A stretch of 64,000 bases of DNA from Defluviitalea phaphyphila (GTDB lineage Bacteria > Bacillota > Clostridia > Lachnospirales > Defluviitaleaceae), in assembly GCF_001466305.1 (NCBI RefSeq), contig NZ_JWID01000002.1, positions 195,344-259,343 on the forward strand, read 5' to 3'. The notes below the pieces were generated by a model. That model saw only the letters and a program-made list of their open reading frames with translations. It made no database searches and was not told the DNA's origin. Shown in pieces: positions 35,093-43,994 of this stretch (the first letter of the stretch is position 1; every line of letters begins with the position of its first letter). The position numbers were made by a program, and so were the translations under genes.

Positions 35093-35553
35093 TGAAAGCT
35101 GAATATGTAAATTCTTTTTATAAAGCAACAAAAGATGTGTTTAACTTAATGATGGATTTAGATCCCCAAATAGGAGAATTAAAGGCATTAGAAAGTATGA
35201 AAAGTGATAAGGAAACAAATATTCTACTTGGAGTAATAGGAGATTTAAAGGGAGAAATTCTTTTTAGCTTCCCTTTAGATATGACTTTAGAAATGATTAA
35301 AATAATGTCTGGAATGGAAATGGATAAAATAGATAGTTTTGCTTCTTCTGCTTTAGGAGAAATTGCAAATATTATTGGAGGAAATGCAACAACTAATTTA
35401 ACAGAACATAATTATACATGTGATATTTTACCACCAAAAGTTTTTATAGGTAAATATAAAGGTAGCTCTACAAATAATAAAGTTTTACAGATACCTCTTA
35501 TGACTTCTATAGGAGAATTTGATATTAATGTATTTTTAACAGAAAATAAGTAA
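35092..35553 (+). CDS. cheX: CheX-like CheY-P phosphatase
   Basis: 153-residue protein of the CheC/CheX family. The phosphatase motif ExxN is seen in SALGEIANIIGGNATTNL (Glu...Asn), and the middle SFPLDMTLEMIKIM and the end fit CheX. CheX dephosphorylates CheY-P and so resets chemotaxis or other response regulators. No other chemotaxis gene is in the window. GGAGG precedes the GTG start. Confidence 0.85.
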   Translation: MKAEYVNSFYKATKDVFNLMMDLDPQIGELKALESMKSDKETNILLGVIGDLKGEILFSFPLDMTLEMIKIMSGMEMDKIDSFASSALGEIANIIGGNATTNLTEHNYTCDILPPKVFIGKYKGSSTNNKVLQIPLMTSIGEFDINVFLTENK

Positions 35554-35591
35554 GAATGGGAATAAAATCATATATAATAAAACATAATTTT

Positions 35592-35658
35592 AAAGCACTT
35601 ATTAATAAATTTCCTTTTTATTTAACTTAGTTTGGGATATTTATTTAATAAGTGCTTT
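35592..35658 (+). terminator. Inverted repeat after cheX, possible terminator
   Basis: AAAGCACTTATTA (35592-35604) and its exact complement (35646-35658) are separated by ~41 bases, and TTTTATTATG follows. The long loop makes it a weak terminator candidate. Confidence 0.5.
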
Positions 35659-35700
35659 TATTATGTAAAAATACAATTAAATAAAATTTTCTGAATTAAG

Positions 35701-35729
35701 TTGACTTTTTGGATAATATATGATAAATT
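35701..35729 (+). promoter_or_regulatory. Candidate promoter of the sulfate assimilation block
   Basis: TTGACT (35701-35706), a 17-base spacer and TAAATT (35724-35729), with TG at 35721-35722 as in extended -10 promoters. It leaves a ~155-base leader. Confidence 0.5.
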
Positions 35730-35798
35730 TATGAAAACTGATTTAATTCCTTAAATTCATACTTGAATACTTTGAATTAATATTAATCTAGAATTTTA

Positions 35799-35829
35799 TG
35801 GCACATTAAAAATAGTGCTAAATTTTTTT
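35799..35829 (+). promoter_or_regulatory. Possible attenuator hairpin in the sulfite reductase leader
   Basis: TGGCAC (35799-35804) pairs with GTGCTA (35815-35820; one G-U), followed by AA and T7. It lies between the promoter and the sulfite reductase start. I recognise no known riboswitch or T-box in the leader. Confidence 0.3.
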
Positions 35830-35890
35830 GAATATTAATCCAAGTAAACAGATAAAAAAACAATGTTTAATTAAATAAGGAGGTAGTAAT

Positions 35891-37516
35891 GTGATACAAA
35901 TACCAGATTCAATTATTAAGGATGAAAAGGAATACAAAAACAAAGTTAAATTATATCTTAAAGGTAAAATAGAATATGAAAAATTTAAACCTTATAGTTC
36001 AGCTATGGGAGTTTATGAACAGAGGGAAAAAGGAAAGTATATGGTTCGTGCTAGAATTCCAGGAGGAGTTATAACTTTAAATCAGTTGAAAAGAATTGTA
36101 AAGATAGCAAATCAATATTCAGAAGGGCGTATTCATTTTACATCTCGTCAAGATATTCAATTTCATAATGTAAGTTTAGAAAATACAGTTAATATCATAG
36201 AGGAACTTTTAGAAGAAAATATTATGACAAGGGGAACAGGAGGAAATACTCCTAGAAATATAGGGTGTTCACCATTGTCTGGAGTGGATAAAGAAGAAGT
36301 ATTTGATGTAACTCCTTATATGGAAGCTGTTACTAGTTATTTATTAAAAGATCAAACAGTTTTTAACTTGCCTAGAAAATACAAAATTGCTTTTTCAAAT
36401 TCGTCTAAAGATACTGGAAATGCAAGAATTTCTGATTTAGGCTTTATAGCCAAGATACATGAAGGTAAAAAAGGATTTGTGGTATACGGAGCAGGTGGAT
36501 TAGGAAATGCTCCAAAAGCTTCGATTAAATTAAAGGATTTTATTGAGGACCATGAGGTTTTATATTATGTTCAGGCTATGAAAGAACTTTTTGAAAATGA
36601 AGGAGACCGTGTAAATAGAAACAAAGCTCGTATAAGACATATACTTTATCGTTTAGGAGAAGAAAAGTTTAAAAATTTATTTTTTGATTTTCTTAAAAAA
36701 GTAAAAGAGAAAAAAAACTTAGATTTATATATAGAAGATACAAAAGAAGAAAAAGAAAAAGGTAAAGAAATTTCTGTAGATGATTTAAATATTATTCATC
36801 AAAAAGAAAAAGGATTATATTCAATATATATTCATCCAGAAAACGGAAATATAAACATTAAAAACCTTAATAAAGTTATAGAGTATATAGATAATTTGAG
36901 ATATATTCCAAGTATTAGATTAACAAATACTCAAGGATTTTATATTAGGGATATAAAAGGAGAAGATGTTACCAAGTTACTTTATATTGTAGAAAAGTTT
37001 AGTAGAAAATTTCCTATAGAGCAGTCTGTTGCATGTGCAGGAGCCAAAACTTGCAAATTAGGATTATGTTTATCACAAAATTTACTTTCTGCAATTATAA
37101 AGAGATTTGAAAAAGTAGAAAAAGAAATAAAAAAAGAATTTCCACGTATGTTTATTTCTGGATGTCCTAATTCTTGTGGCCAACATCAAAAAGGGCTAAT
37201 TGGTTTTTCTGGAAAAGCAAAACGTAATGAATACGGGTTAATTCCAATGTATACAGTATTTTTTGGAGGGAATTTAGAATATGGGATTTTAGGTAAAGCT
37301 TATGGGGATATTCCTGCAAAAAAAATACCAGACTTTTTGGTAAAGTTAGCAGAAATAAAATTTGAATCTAACATAATAGATTTTATGGAATTTATACAAA
37401 GTAAAGAGAAAACTATAAAAGGATTAATTAAAAAATATGAAGATATAGAAAGTATAGAAGATAATCCTAGTCTTTATTACGATTTCGGAAGTAATACACC
37501 TTTTTCATTAAAATAA
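35891..37516 (+). CDS. Nitrite/sulfite reductase (siroheme, 4Fe-4S)
   Basis: 541 residues, monomeric ferredoxin-type assimilatory enzyme with two homologous halves. Siroheme-binding region RIHFTSRQDIQFHNV and TGGNTPRNIGCSP are clear. The cluster/siroheme cysteines are CAGAKTC (CX5C) and CPNSC (CX3C). The six-electron reduction of sulfite to sulfide fits its neighbours cysD, cysNC and aprAB better than nitrite does. GTG 35891 follows AAGGAGGTAG. No separate flavoprotein subunit is seen, so ferredoxin is the probable donor. Confidence 0.88.
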   Translation: MIQIPDSIIKDEKEYKNKVKLYLKGKIEYEKFKPYSSAMGVYEQREKGKYMVRARIPGGVITLNQLKRIVKIANQYSEGRIHFTSRQDIQFHNVSLENTVNIIEELLEENIMTRGTGGNTPRNIGCSPLSGVDKEEVFDVTPYMEAVTSYLLKDQTVFNLPRKYKIAFSNSSKDTGNARISDLGFIAKIHEGKKGFVVYGAGGLGNAPKASIKLKDFIEDHEVLYYVQAMKELFENEGDRVNRNKARIRHILYRLGEEKFKNLFFDFLKKVKEKKNLDLYIEDTKEEKEKGKEISVDDLNIIHQKEKGLYSIYIHPENGNINIKNLNKVIEYIDNLRYIPSIRLTNTQGFYIRDIKGEDVTKLLYIVEKFSRKFPIEQSVACAGAKTCKLGLCLSQNLLSAIIKRFEKVEKEIKKEFPRMFISGCPNSCGQHQKGLIGFSGKAKRNEYGLIPMYTVFFGGNLEYGILGKAYGDIPAKKIPDFLVKLAEIKFESNIIDFMEFIQSKEKTIKGLIKKYEDIESIEDNPSLYYDFGSNTPFSLK

Positions 37517-37610
37517 GTATTTAATTTATTAAAATAAATGCAGAATTTTTTATAAATATTCAAAAAATATGTTTCTGAATATAAGTTAGGGTAAAAGTCG
37601 GGAGGTTAAT

Positions 37611-39038
37611 ATGGCCCCTAAGAGTTATGTTGATAAAAAGCCAATAATATTTTTATTTAAAGAATATAAAAATGTATTTTTAACTATAGCTATATTTCTT
37701 TTATTTTATTTATTTATGACTAATAAAAATATACCAAAAGATATGTCAATTGAAGCATATCATACTCTAGGAATATTTTTGCTTGCAGTTTTTCTTTGGA
37801 TAACAGATATTATTCCTTTAGCTATTACAAGTTTAATGGTTATGGGACTTCTTTCTTTATTCAATGTACTTGAAGCTAAAAAAATATATTCATTTTTTGG
37901 TAATGAATCTGTATTTTTTATTATTGGTTCCTTTATAATGGCAGCTTCTATTTCTACTTCACGATTAAGTGAAAGATGTACTTATTTTGTGATGTATAAG
38001 TTTGGTAAAACCCCTACAAAACTTGTATTGGGCATATTTTATTTAACTGCATTTTTATCCCATTGGATTCCTGAGCATGCAGTAGCAGCTTTTGTTTTTC
38101 CTATTCTTATATCAATTTCTGAGAAACTTGATTTAAAACCGGGGTCAATATTAGGGAAATATATGTTTTTAGCTTTAGCTTGGGGATGTGTAATAGGAGG
38201 AGTTGTTACATTTTTAGGAGGAGCTAGAAATCCTTTAGCTATAGGAATTTTACAAGAAACTACAGGTCAAAATATAAGATTTATAGAATGGATAATAGCT
38301 GTAGCACCACCATCTTATATTCTGATTTTTTTAATATCAATATATTTAAAGAAAAAAGTTAAAGCTTCTCTAGAAGATATAAAAAGCTTACAAGATTTTA
38401 TTAAATCGAATCATAAACCAATTGGTAAGATTGGTTTTAAAGAAATAAAGACAATTATAATCTTTACAGGAACGATTTTTATGTGGATTTTTTATAGTGA
38501 ACGTTTTGGGATTGCTAATATTTCATTGATTAGTGCAACGTTGCTTTTTGTTTTTCATGTTATTAAATGGGAAGATGTAAAAAAAGAGATAAATTGGAGT
38601 GCTATTTTAATGTATGGTGGAGCTATAGCTATGGGAAAATGTATGGAAGAAACAGGGCTTTTAAATTATATTTCTAATAAATATTTATTGAATTTTCAAA
38701 ATGATTTATTTCTACTTATGATAGTTATAGCAATAATAAGTATTTTTTTAACAGAAGGAATTTCAAATGTAGCCGTTATAGTTATTTTACTTCCTATAGT
38801 TATTGGAATTATGATGAATATTGGCTTAAATCCCAAATTAGGGGTATACCTTGTAGCAGTACCTGCGGGATTAGCTTTTATGTTTCCAATTAGTTCTCCT
38901 CCTAACGCTATTGCATATTCTTCAGGTTTTATTCCTTTTAAAGAACAGTTAAAAATAGGATTTATTTTAAATATAATCTCTGTAATAGTTTATATAATAT
39001 TTGCTTTGTTATATTGGCCTTTATTAGGGATATATTAA
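37611..39038 (+). CDS. DASS/SLC13 family anion transporter, probable sulfate carrier
   Basis: 475 residues with about 12 membrane segments. Features of the divalent anion:sodium symporters include the hairpin and SNT-like motifs (GNESVFFIIGSFIM; LTEGISNVAVIVILLP) and FPISSPPNAIAYSSG. Family substrates are dicarboxylates, phosphate or sulfate. Location between sulfite reductase and APS reductase genes argues for sulfate or sulfite. GGGAGG precedes the ATG. Direction (import) is inferred from the assimilatory context. Confidence 0.85.
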   Translation: MAPKSYVDKKPIIFLFKEYKNVFLTIAIFLLFYLFMTNKNIPKDMSIEAYHTLGIFLLAVFLWITDIIPLAITSLMVMGLLSLFNVLEAKKIYSFFGNESVFFIIGSFIMAASISTSRLSERCTYFVMYKFGKTPTKLVLGIFYLTAFLSHWIPEHAVAAFVFPILISISEKLDLKPGSILGKYMFLALAWGCVIGGVVTFLGGARNPLAIGILQETTGQNIRFIEWIIAVAPPSYILIFLISIYLKKKVKASLEDIKSLQDFIKSNHKPIGKIGFKEIKTIIIFTGTIFMWIFYSERFGIANISLISATLLFVFHVIKWEDVKKEINWSAILMYGGAIAMGKCMEETGLLNYISNKYLLNFQNDLFLLMIVIAIISIFLTEGISNVAVIVILLPIVIGIMMNIGLNPKLGVYLVAVPAGLAFMFPISSPPNAIAYSSGFIPFKEQLKIGFILNIISVIVYIIFALLYWPLLGIY

Positions 39039-39066
39039 AAAATATTAAAAAAAGGAGATAGAATTT

Positions 39067-40758
39067 ATGGATTTTAAATTAGAGGAATTAAATACAGATA
39101 TTCTTATTATAGGTGGAGGAACAGCAGGATGTTTTAGTGCAATAACAGCTGCAGAGCAATCTAACTTTAAGATTTTAATCGTTGAAAAAGCTAATATAAT
39201 GCGTAGTGGTTGTTTAGCTGCAGGAGTTAACGCAATAAACGCATATATAGGAAAAGGAGAGACTCCAGAATCTTTTGTAGAATATGTAAAAAAAGATAGT
39301 GAAGAAGTTGTACGAGAGGACCTTGTATATTCCATAGCGAAAGAATTAAATACAGTTATCAAGAAAATAGAAGATTTAGGATTACCTATATTAAAAGATA
39401 AAGATGGAAAATATATCCAAAGAGGAAAAAGAAGTATTAAAATTAATGGAGAAAATATTAAACCTATATTAGCTAATGCAGTGTATAAACATTCTAATAT
39501 AAAAGTTTTAAATAAAATTAATATTATAGATTATATAGTAAAAAATGGAGAAGTTATAGGAGCTATTGGATTCTCTTTAGAAGAACCTAAAATTATAGGC
39601 ATTTATGCCAAAGTAGTAATTTGTACTACGGGAGGAGCAGCGGGATTATATAAGCCTAATAACCCAGGTTTTTCAAGGCATAAAATGTGGTACTGTCCCT
39701 TTAATACTGGAGCAGGATATGCTATGGGAATAAGAGCTGGTGCTGAGATGACCAGTTTTGAAATGAGATTTATTGCTCTTCGGTGCAAGGATACTATTGC
39801 TCCAACAGGAACAGTGGCTCAGGGAATAGGAGCTAAGCAAATAAATGGAAAAGGAGAAGCTTATATACATAAATATGGTAAACCCACTACTCCCATACGT
39901 TTATATGCTACTCTTATGGAAAATAAAAATGGAAATGGACCATGTTATTTAAAAACAAAAGGTATTACAAAAGAACAAGAGGAAGAATTGTTTAAAGCAT
40001 ATCTTAATATGGCTCCTGCCCAAACTTTAAAGTGGCTAGAACATAATAGAGGGCCATCTATAGAAAATATAGAAATAGAAGGAACTGAACCTTATATTGT
40101 AGGAGGACATACAGCAAGTGGATATTGGGTGGATATAAATCGTAGAACAACTTTAAAAGGATTATATGCTGCAGGTGATGTAGCAGGCGGAAGCCCTAAA
40201 AAATATGTCAGTGGATGTTTTGTTGAAGGGAAAATAGCAGCTTTATCAGCCATAAAGGAAATTGCTCATAAAAAGACTCCTAAAAAAGATAATAAAATTT
40301 TAAAAAAATACCTTAAAAAAATACAGCAATTTTTTAGAAATGAAAATTCTTTAATATCTATTGAAGAATTAGAAGAATCTATGCAAAAAGTTATGGACGA
40401 ATATGCTGGAGGTATTTCACAAGGATATGTAATAAATAAAAATAAATTAAATATTGCTGAAAAAAGAATAGATGAACTTATAGATTTGGCATATACATTA
40501 CAAGCTAAAGATTTGCATGATTTGTTATTTATACATGAAATAATTGATAGATTGTATGTTTGTAAAGTTCTTGTGCAACATCTTAAGGCAAGAAAAGAAA
40601 CCAGATGGAAATGTTATCAAGAAAATTATGATTATCCTAAAAAAGATGATAAAAATTGGAAAAAATATGTTAATTCTGTATATAAAAGTGGAGTTGTAAA
40701 AATTATTTTTAGGGACCTTATAGGAAGGGATGAATTTTATGAGCATTCATATAGATAA
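39067..40758 (+). CDS. aprA: Adenylylsulfate reductase alpha subunit (AprA type)
   Basis: 563-residue flavoprotein of the fumarate reductase/AprA superfamily. The FAD-binding motif is IIGGGTAGCFSAITA, with the AprA-type substrate region SFEMRFIALRCKDTIAPTGT and the second FAD contact LYAAGDVAGGSPKKYVSG. It reduces APS to sulfite and AMP with AprB. It is shorter than the dissimilatory AprA (usually over 600 residues). It overlaps aprB by 20 bases. L-aspartate oxidase or fumarate reductase are excluded by the aprB/cysDN context. Confidence 0.88.
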   Translation: MDFKLEELNTDILIIGGGTAGCFSAITAAEQSNFKILIVEKANIMRSGCLAAGVNAINAYIGKGETPESFVEYVKKDSEEVVREDLVYSIAKELNTVIKKIEDLGLPILKDKDGKYIQRGKRSIKINGENIKPILANAVYKHSNIKVLNKINIIDYIVKNGEVIGAIGFSLEEPKIIGIYAKVVICTTGGAAGLYKPNNPGFSRHKMWYCPFNTGAGYAMGIRAGAEMTSFEMRFIALRCKDTIAPTGTVAQGIGAKQINGKGEAYIHKYGKPTTPIRLYATLMENKNGNGPCYLKTKGITKEQEEELFKAYLNMAPAQTLKWLEHNRGPSIENIEIEGTEPYIVGGHTASGYWVDINRRTTLKGLYAAGDVAGGSPKKYVSGCFVEGKIAALSAIKEIAHKKTPKKDNKILKKYLKKIQQFFRNENSLISIEELEESMQKVMDEYAGGISQGYVINKNKLNIAEKRIDELIDLAYTLQAKDLHDLLFIHEIIDRLYVCKVLVQHLKARKETRWKCYQENYDYPKKDDKNWKKYVNSVYKSGVVKIIFRDLIGRDEFYEHSYR

Positions 40759-41053
40759 AGAAAAATGTATTGGATGTGGGAAATGTATCATAGTTTGTCC
40801 TGGAAGTTTAATTTATCAAGATAATAATGGAAAAGCTTTTATAAAATATCCTAAAGATTGTTGGGGCTGCACAGCTTGTTTAAAACAATGTTCCGTTCAA
40901 GCTATCAAATATTATTTAGGCTTAGATATGGGAGGGGGAGGAGGATATTTAACTATAAAAAAAGAAGCAGAATATTTAGATTGGTATATAACAACTAAAG
41001 AAGGTAAAACAAAAAAGATTCGCATTAATTCTAAAGAAGCAAATAAATATTAA
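40739..41053 (+). CDS. aprB: Adenylylsulfate reductase beta subunit (AprB type)
   Basis: 104-residue double-cluster ferredoxin. The first site is CIGCGKCIIVCPG and the second CWGCTACLKQC, for two 4Fe-4S clusters that pass electrons to the AprA flavin. Dissimilatory AprB (~150 residues) has a longer C-terminal tail that wraps AprA, which is missing here. AGGAAGGGATGA selects ATG 40739 over ATG 40730. A run of five glycines (MGGGGGYL) after the clusters is notable. Confidence 0.88.
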   Translation: MSIHIDKEKCIGCGKCIIVCPGSLIYQDNNGKAFIKYPKDCWGCTACLKQCSVQAIKYYLGLDMGGGGGYLTIKKEAEYLDWYITTKEGKTKKIRINSKEANKY

Positions 41054-41123
41054 TTTAAAATATATGATTTAAAAAATAAAGCAATTTATATAAATTACAG
41101 TTTATAAGGGGGATAGATAAAAA

Positions 41124-42023
41124 ATGAGTAAGATGAATCATTTAGATCAGTTAGAAGCTGAAGCAATATATATAATGAGAGAAGTTGCTGCAGAATGTGA
41201 AAATCCAGTAATGCTTTATTCTATAGGAAAAGATAGTTCTGTAATGTTACATCTTGCAATAAAGGCTTTTTATCCTGAAAAACCTCCTTTTCCTTTTTTA
41301 CATATAGATACAACATGGAAATTTAGAGAGATGATAGAATTTAGAGATAGAAAAGCGAAAGAATTGGGAATAGAAATGATATCTTATACTAATATGGAAG
41401 GAGTTAAAAAAGGGATAAATCCCTTTGATCATGGAGCAGCATATACGGATATTATGAAGACACAAGCTTTAAAAGATGCTTTAAATAAATATGGTTTTAC
41501 AGCAGCCTTTGGAGGAGGAAGACGGGACGAAGAAAAATCTAGAGCCAAGGAAAGAATTTTTTCTTTTCGTAATGAATTTCATGCTTGGGATCCTAAAAAT
41601 CAAAGACCTGAAATGTGGAGATTATATAATACAAAAATTAATAAAGGAGAAAGCATAAGAGTTTTTCCTCTTTCTAATTGGACTGAAAAAGATATATGGC
41701 AATATATAAAAAGAGAAAATATTGAAATTGTCCCCTTATATTTTGCAAAAGAAAGACCAGTAGTATATAGAGATAATAATATTATCATGGTAGATGATGA
41801 TAGAATGAGATTATTACCTGGAGAAAAGATTCAAATGAAAAAAATTCGTTTTAGAACCTTAGGATGTTATCCTCTTACAGGAGGGATTGAATCTAATGCT
41901 GATACTTTAGATGCTATTATAGATGAAACTTTAGGAGCTATATCTTCTGAAAGAACAAGTCGTGTCATTGATCAAGAATCCTCTTATAGTATGGAAAGAC
42001 GAAAAAGGGAGGGGTATTTCTAG
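41124..42023 (+). CDS. cysD: Sulfate adenylyltransferase subunit 2
   Basis: 299 residues, the catalytic half of ATP sulfurylase in the PP-loop family. The nucleotide loop is [14 protein letters not shown]. Other family segments are [29 protein letters not shown] and [13 protein letters not shown]. It makes APS from sulfate and ATP, driven by GTP hydrolysis of CysN. AAGGGGGATAG precedes the ATG, and the cysNC GTG overlaps the stop by one base. Confidence 0.96.
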   Translation: MSKMNHLDQLEAEAIYIMREVAAECENPVMLYSIGKDSSVMLHLAIKAFYPEKPPFPFLHIDTTWKFREMIEFRDRKAKELGIEMISYTNMEGVKKGINPFDHGAAYTDIMKTQALKDALNKYGFTAAFGGGRRDEEKSRAKERIFSFRNEFHAWDPKNQRPEMWRLYNTKINKGESIRVFPLSNWTEKDIWQYIKRENIEIVPLYFAKERPVVYRDNNIIMVDDDRMRLLPGEKIQMKKIRFRTLGCYPLTGGIESNADTLDAIIDETLGAISSERTSRVIDQESSYSMERRKREGYF

Positions 42024-43849
42024 TGAAAAGCTTATTAAAGTTTATTACATGTGGTTCTGTGGATGATGGAAAATCAACATTAATTGGACATATGTTATAT
42101 GATGCAAAACTATTGTTTGCAGATCAAAAAAAGGCTTTAGAGTTAGATAGTAAAATAGGAAGTAGAGAAGGGAAAATAGATTATTCTCTTTTACTAGATG
42201 GATTAAAAGATGAAAGAGAGCAAGGGATTACTATAGATGTAGCTTATAGATATTTTACTACTAATAATAGATCTTTTATTGTTGCAGATACCCCTGGACA
42301 TGAAGAATATACAAGAAATATGGCTGTAGGAGCTTCTTTTGCTGATCTTGCAGTGATATTAGTAGATGCTACAAAAGGTATTCTAACACAAACTAAAAGA
42401 CATATAAGAATTTGTGCGTTAATGGGAATAAAATATATTGTTTTGGCTATCAATAAGATGGACTTAATTAATTATGACCAATATATCTTTGAAAAAATAA
42501 AGCAATCTTTTATGAATTTTTGCTCTGATTTTAACTTTATAAGTATTCAAGTTATACCTGTATCTGCTACAGAAGGAGATAATATTACAAAAAAATCCCC
42601 ATATACTCCATGGTATGATGGTTTACCATTACTTACTTATCTTGAACAAATAGATATAAATGAAGATGTAAATAAAAATGAGTTTGTTATGCCTATTCAG
42701 AGAGTAAGTAGACCAAATCATAAATTTAGAGGATTTCAAGGGGAAATTATTTCAGGGAAAATTTCTTTAAATGAAGAAATTATCATACTACCTAGTTATG
42801 AAAAAGCTAAAGTAAAAAATATTCTAGTTACTAATAAAGAAGTTAATGAGGCTGTAGCTGGGCAACCTGCTACAATTCAATTAGATAGAGAAGTGGATGT
42901 ATCTAGGGGATGTGTTTTAGCAAAGGATGCAAATTTAAAGTTAGATAATTTATTTACAGCTACTATTTTATGGATGGATGATGAAAAACTTATAACAGGA
43001 AGAAATTATCTTATTAAATTAGGAACAAAAATTATTCCGGCAGTGGTTATGGATATTAAACATAAAATAGATATAAATACTGGAAAATATATTTCTACTG
43101 ATACATTATCTAAAAATGAAATAGCTCAATGTAACATAGCTTTATCTGAAAAAATAGTTATGGATACTTTTGATAATAATAAAACGTTAGGTAGTTTTAT
43201 ATTAATAGATAGAATTACAAATATGACTTCTGCTTGTGGAGTTATTGAACATTTTTTAAGAAGATCTCAAAATATTGTATGGCAGGATACATATGTAAAT
43301 AAAGAAATGCGTTCTAAACAAAAGGGACAAAAACCAGTGACTCTTTGGTTTACAGGTTTATCGGGTTCAGGAAAATCAACCCTTGCTAATGAGGTAGAAA
43401 AACGTCTTTTTGCTATGGGAAAGCATACTATGTTGCTTGATGGGGATAATATTAGACATGGATTAAATAAAGATTTAGGGTTTAAAGAAGCAAATCGTGT
43501 TGAGAATATTAGAAGAATTGCAGAGGTATCGAAATTAATGAATGATGCAGGAATTATTACTCTTGTTTCATTTATATCTCCTTTTAGAAAAGATAGGGAA
43601 AATGCAAAAAGAATTATTGGAAATGAATTTATTGAAATTTTTTTAAGTACTCCCCTTGAAGAATGTGAAAAAAGAGATGTTAAAGGACTTTATAAAAAAG
43701 CTAGAGAAGGAGAAATACCCAATTTTACAGGGATTACTAGTCCCTATGAAAAGCCTCTTAACCCTGACATAGAAATAGATACAAGTAAGTGTTCAGTAGA
43801 AGAAGCTACAGATATAATTATTAAAAAAATTATTAATTACATTAATTGA
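42023..43849 (+). CDS. cysNC: CysN-CysC fusion: sulfate adenylyltransferase subunit 1 and APS kinase
   Basis: 608 residues. Residues ~1-420 are CysN, an EF-Tu-like GTPase with GSVDDGKST, DTPGHEEYTRN and NKMD. Residues ~435-608 are APS kinase with FTGLSGSGKST, DGDNIRHGLNKDLGF, FISPFRKDR and GLYKKAREGEIPNFTGI, all apparently intact. The product therefore makes APS and also PAPS. The same fusion is known as NodQ in rhizobia. GTG start after GGGAGGGG. As aprAB reduces APS directly, PAPS probably feeds sulfotransferases or nucleotide metabolism. Confidence 0.95.
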   Translation: MKSLLKFITCGSVDDGKSTLIGHMLYDAKLLFADQKKALELDSKIGSREGKIDYSLLLDGLKDEREQGITIDVAYRYFTTNNRSFIVADTPGHEEYTRNMAVGASFADLAVILVDATKGILTQTKRHIRICALMGIKYIVLAINKMDLINYDQYIFEKIKQSFMNFCSDFNFISIQVIPVSATEGDNITKKSPYTPWYDGLPLLTYLEQIDINEDVNKNEFVMPIQRVSRPNHKFRGFQGEIISGKISLNEEIIILPSYEKAKVKNILVTNKEVNEAVAGQPATIQLDREVDVSRGCVLAKDANLKLDNLFTATILWMDDEKLITGRNYLIKLGTKIIPAVVMDIKHKIDINTGKYISTDTLSKNEIAQCNIALSEKIVMDTFDNNKTLGSFILIDRITNMTSACGVIEHFLRRSQNIVWQDTYVNKEMRSKQKGQKPVTLWFTGLSGSGKSTLANEVEKRLFAMGKHTMLLDGDNIRHGLNKDLGFKEANRVENIRRIAEVSKLMNDAGIITLVSFISPFRKDRENAKRIIGNEFIEIFLSTPLEECEKRDVKGLYKKAREGEIPNFTGITSPYEKPLNPDIEIDTSKCSVEEATDIIIKKIINYIN

Positions 43850-43894
43850 TTTTAAAAATTAATTATATTTTTCTTGATTTTAATAAAAACATAT

Positions 43895-43929
43895 AAAAGA
43901 CTATGGTTTTTAAAACTATAGTCTTTTTA
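43895..43929 (+). terminator. Rho-independent terminator after cysNC
   Basis: A near-perfect stem, 43895-43910 with 43912-43927 (one G-U), followed by a short T-run. It marks the end of the sulfate block. Confidence 0.88.
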
Positions 43930-43934
43930 TTATG

Positions 43935-43963
43935 TCATATTTGTGGACAGCCCTTCATAAAAT
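43935..43963 (+). promoter_or_regulatory. Sigma-E promoter of the spoIIIA operon
   Basis: TCATATT (43935-43941), a 14-base spacer and CATAAAAT (43956-43963) closely match the sigma-E consensus (ATATT...CATACAAT). It lies ~32 bases before the spoIIIAA ATG. Mother-cell expression of spoIIIA from sigma-E is established in B. subtilis. Confidence 0.8.
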
Positions 43964-43994
43964 TAAATATAGATTAAACAAAGGAGGAATTTAG

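Noticed and set aside
35891-43849. Dissimilatory sulfate reduction
   Set aside because: No dsrAB, dsrC or qmo genes are present and the sulfite reductase is the monomeric assimilatory type.
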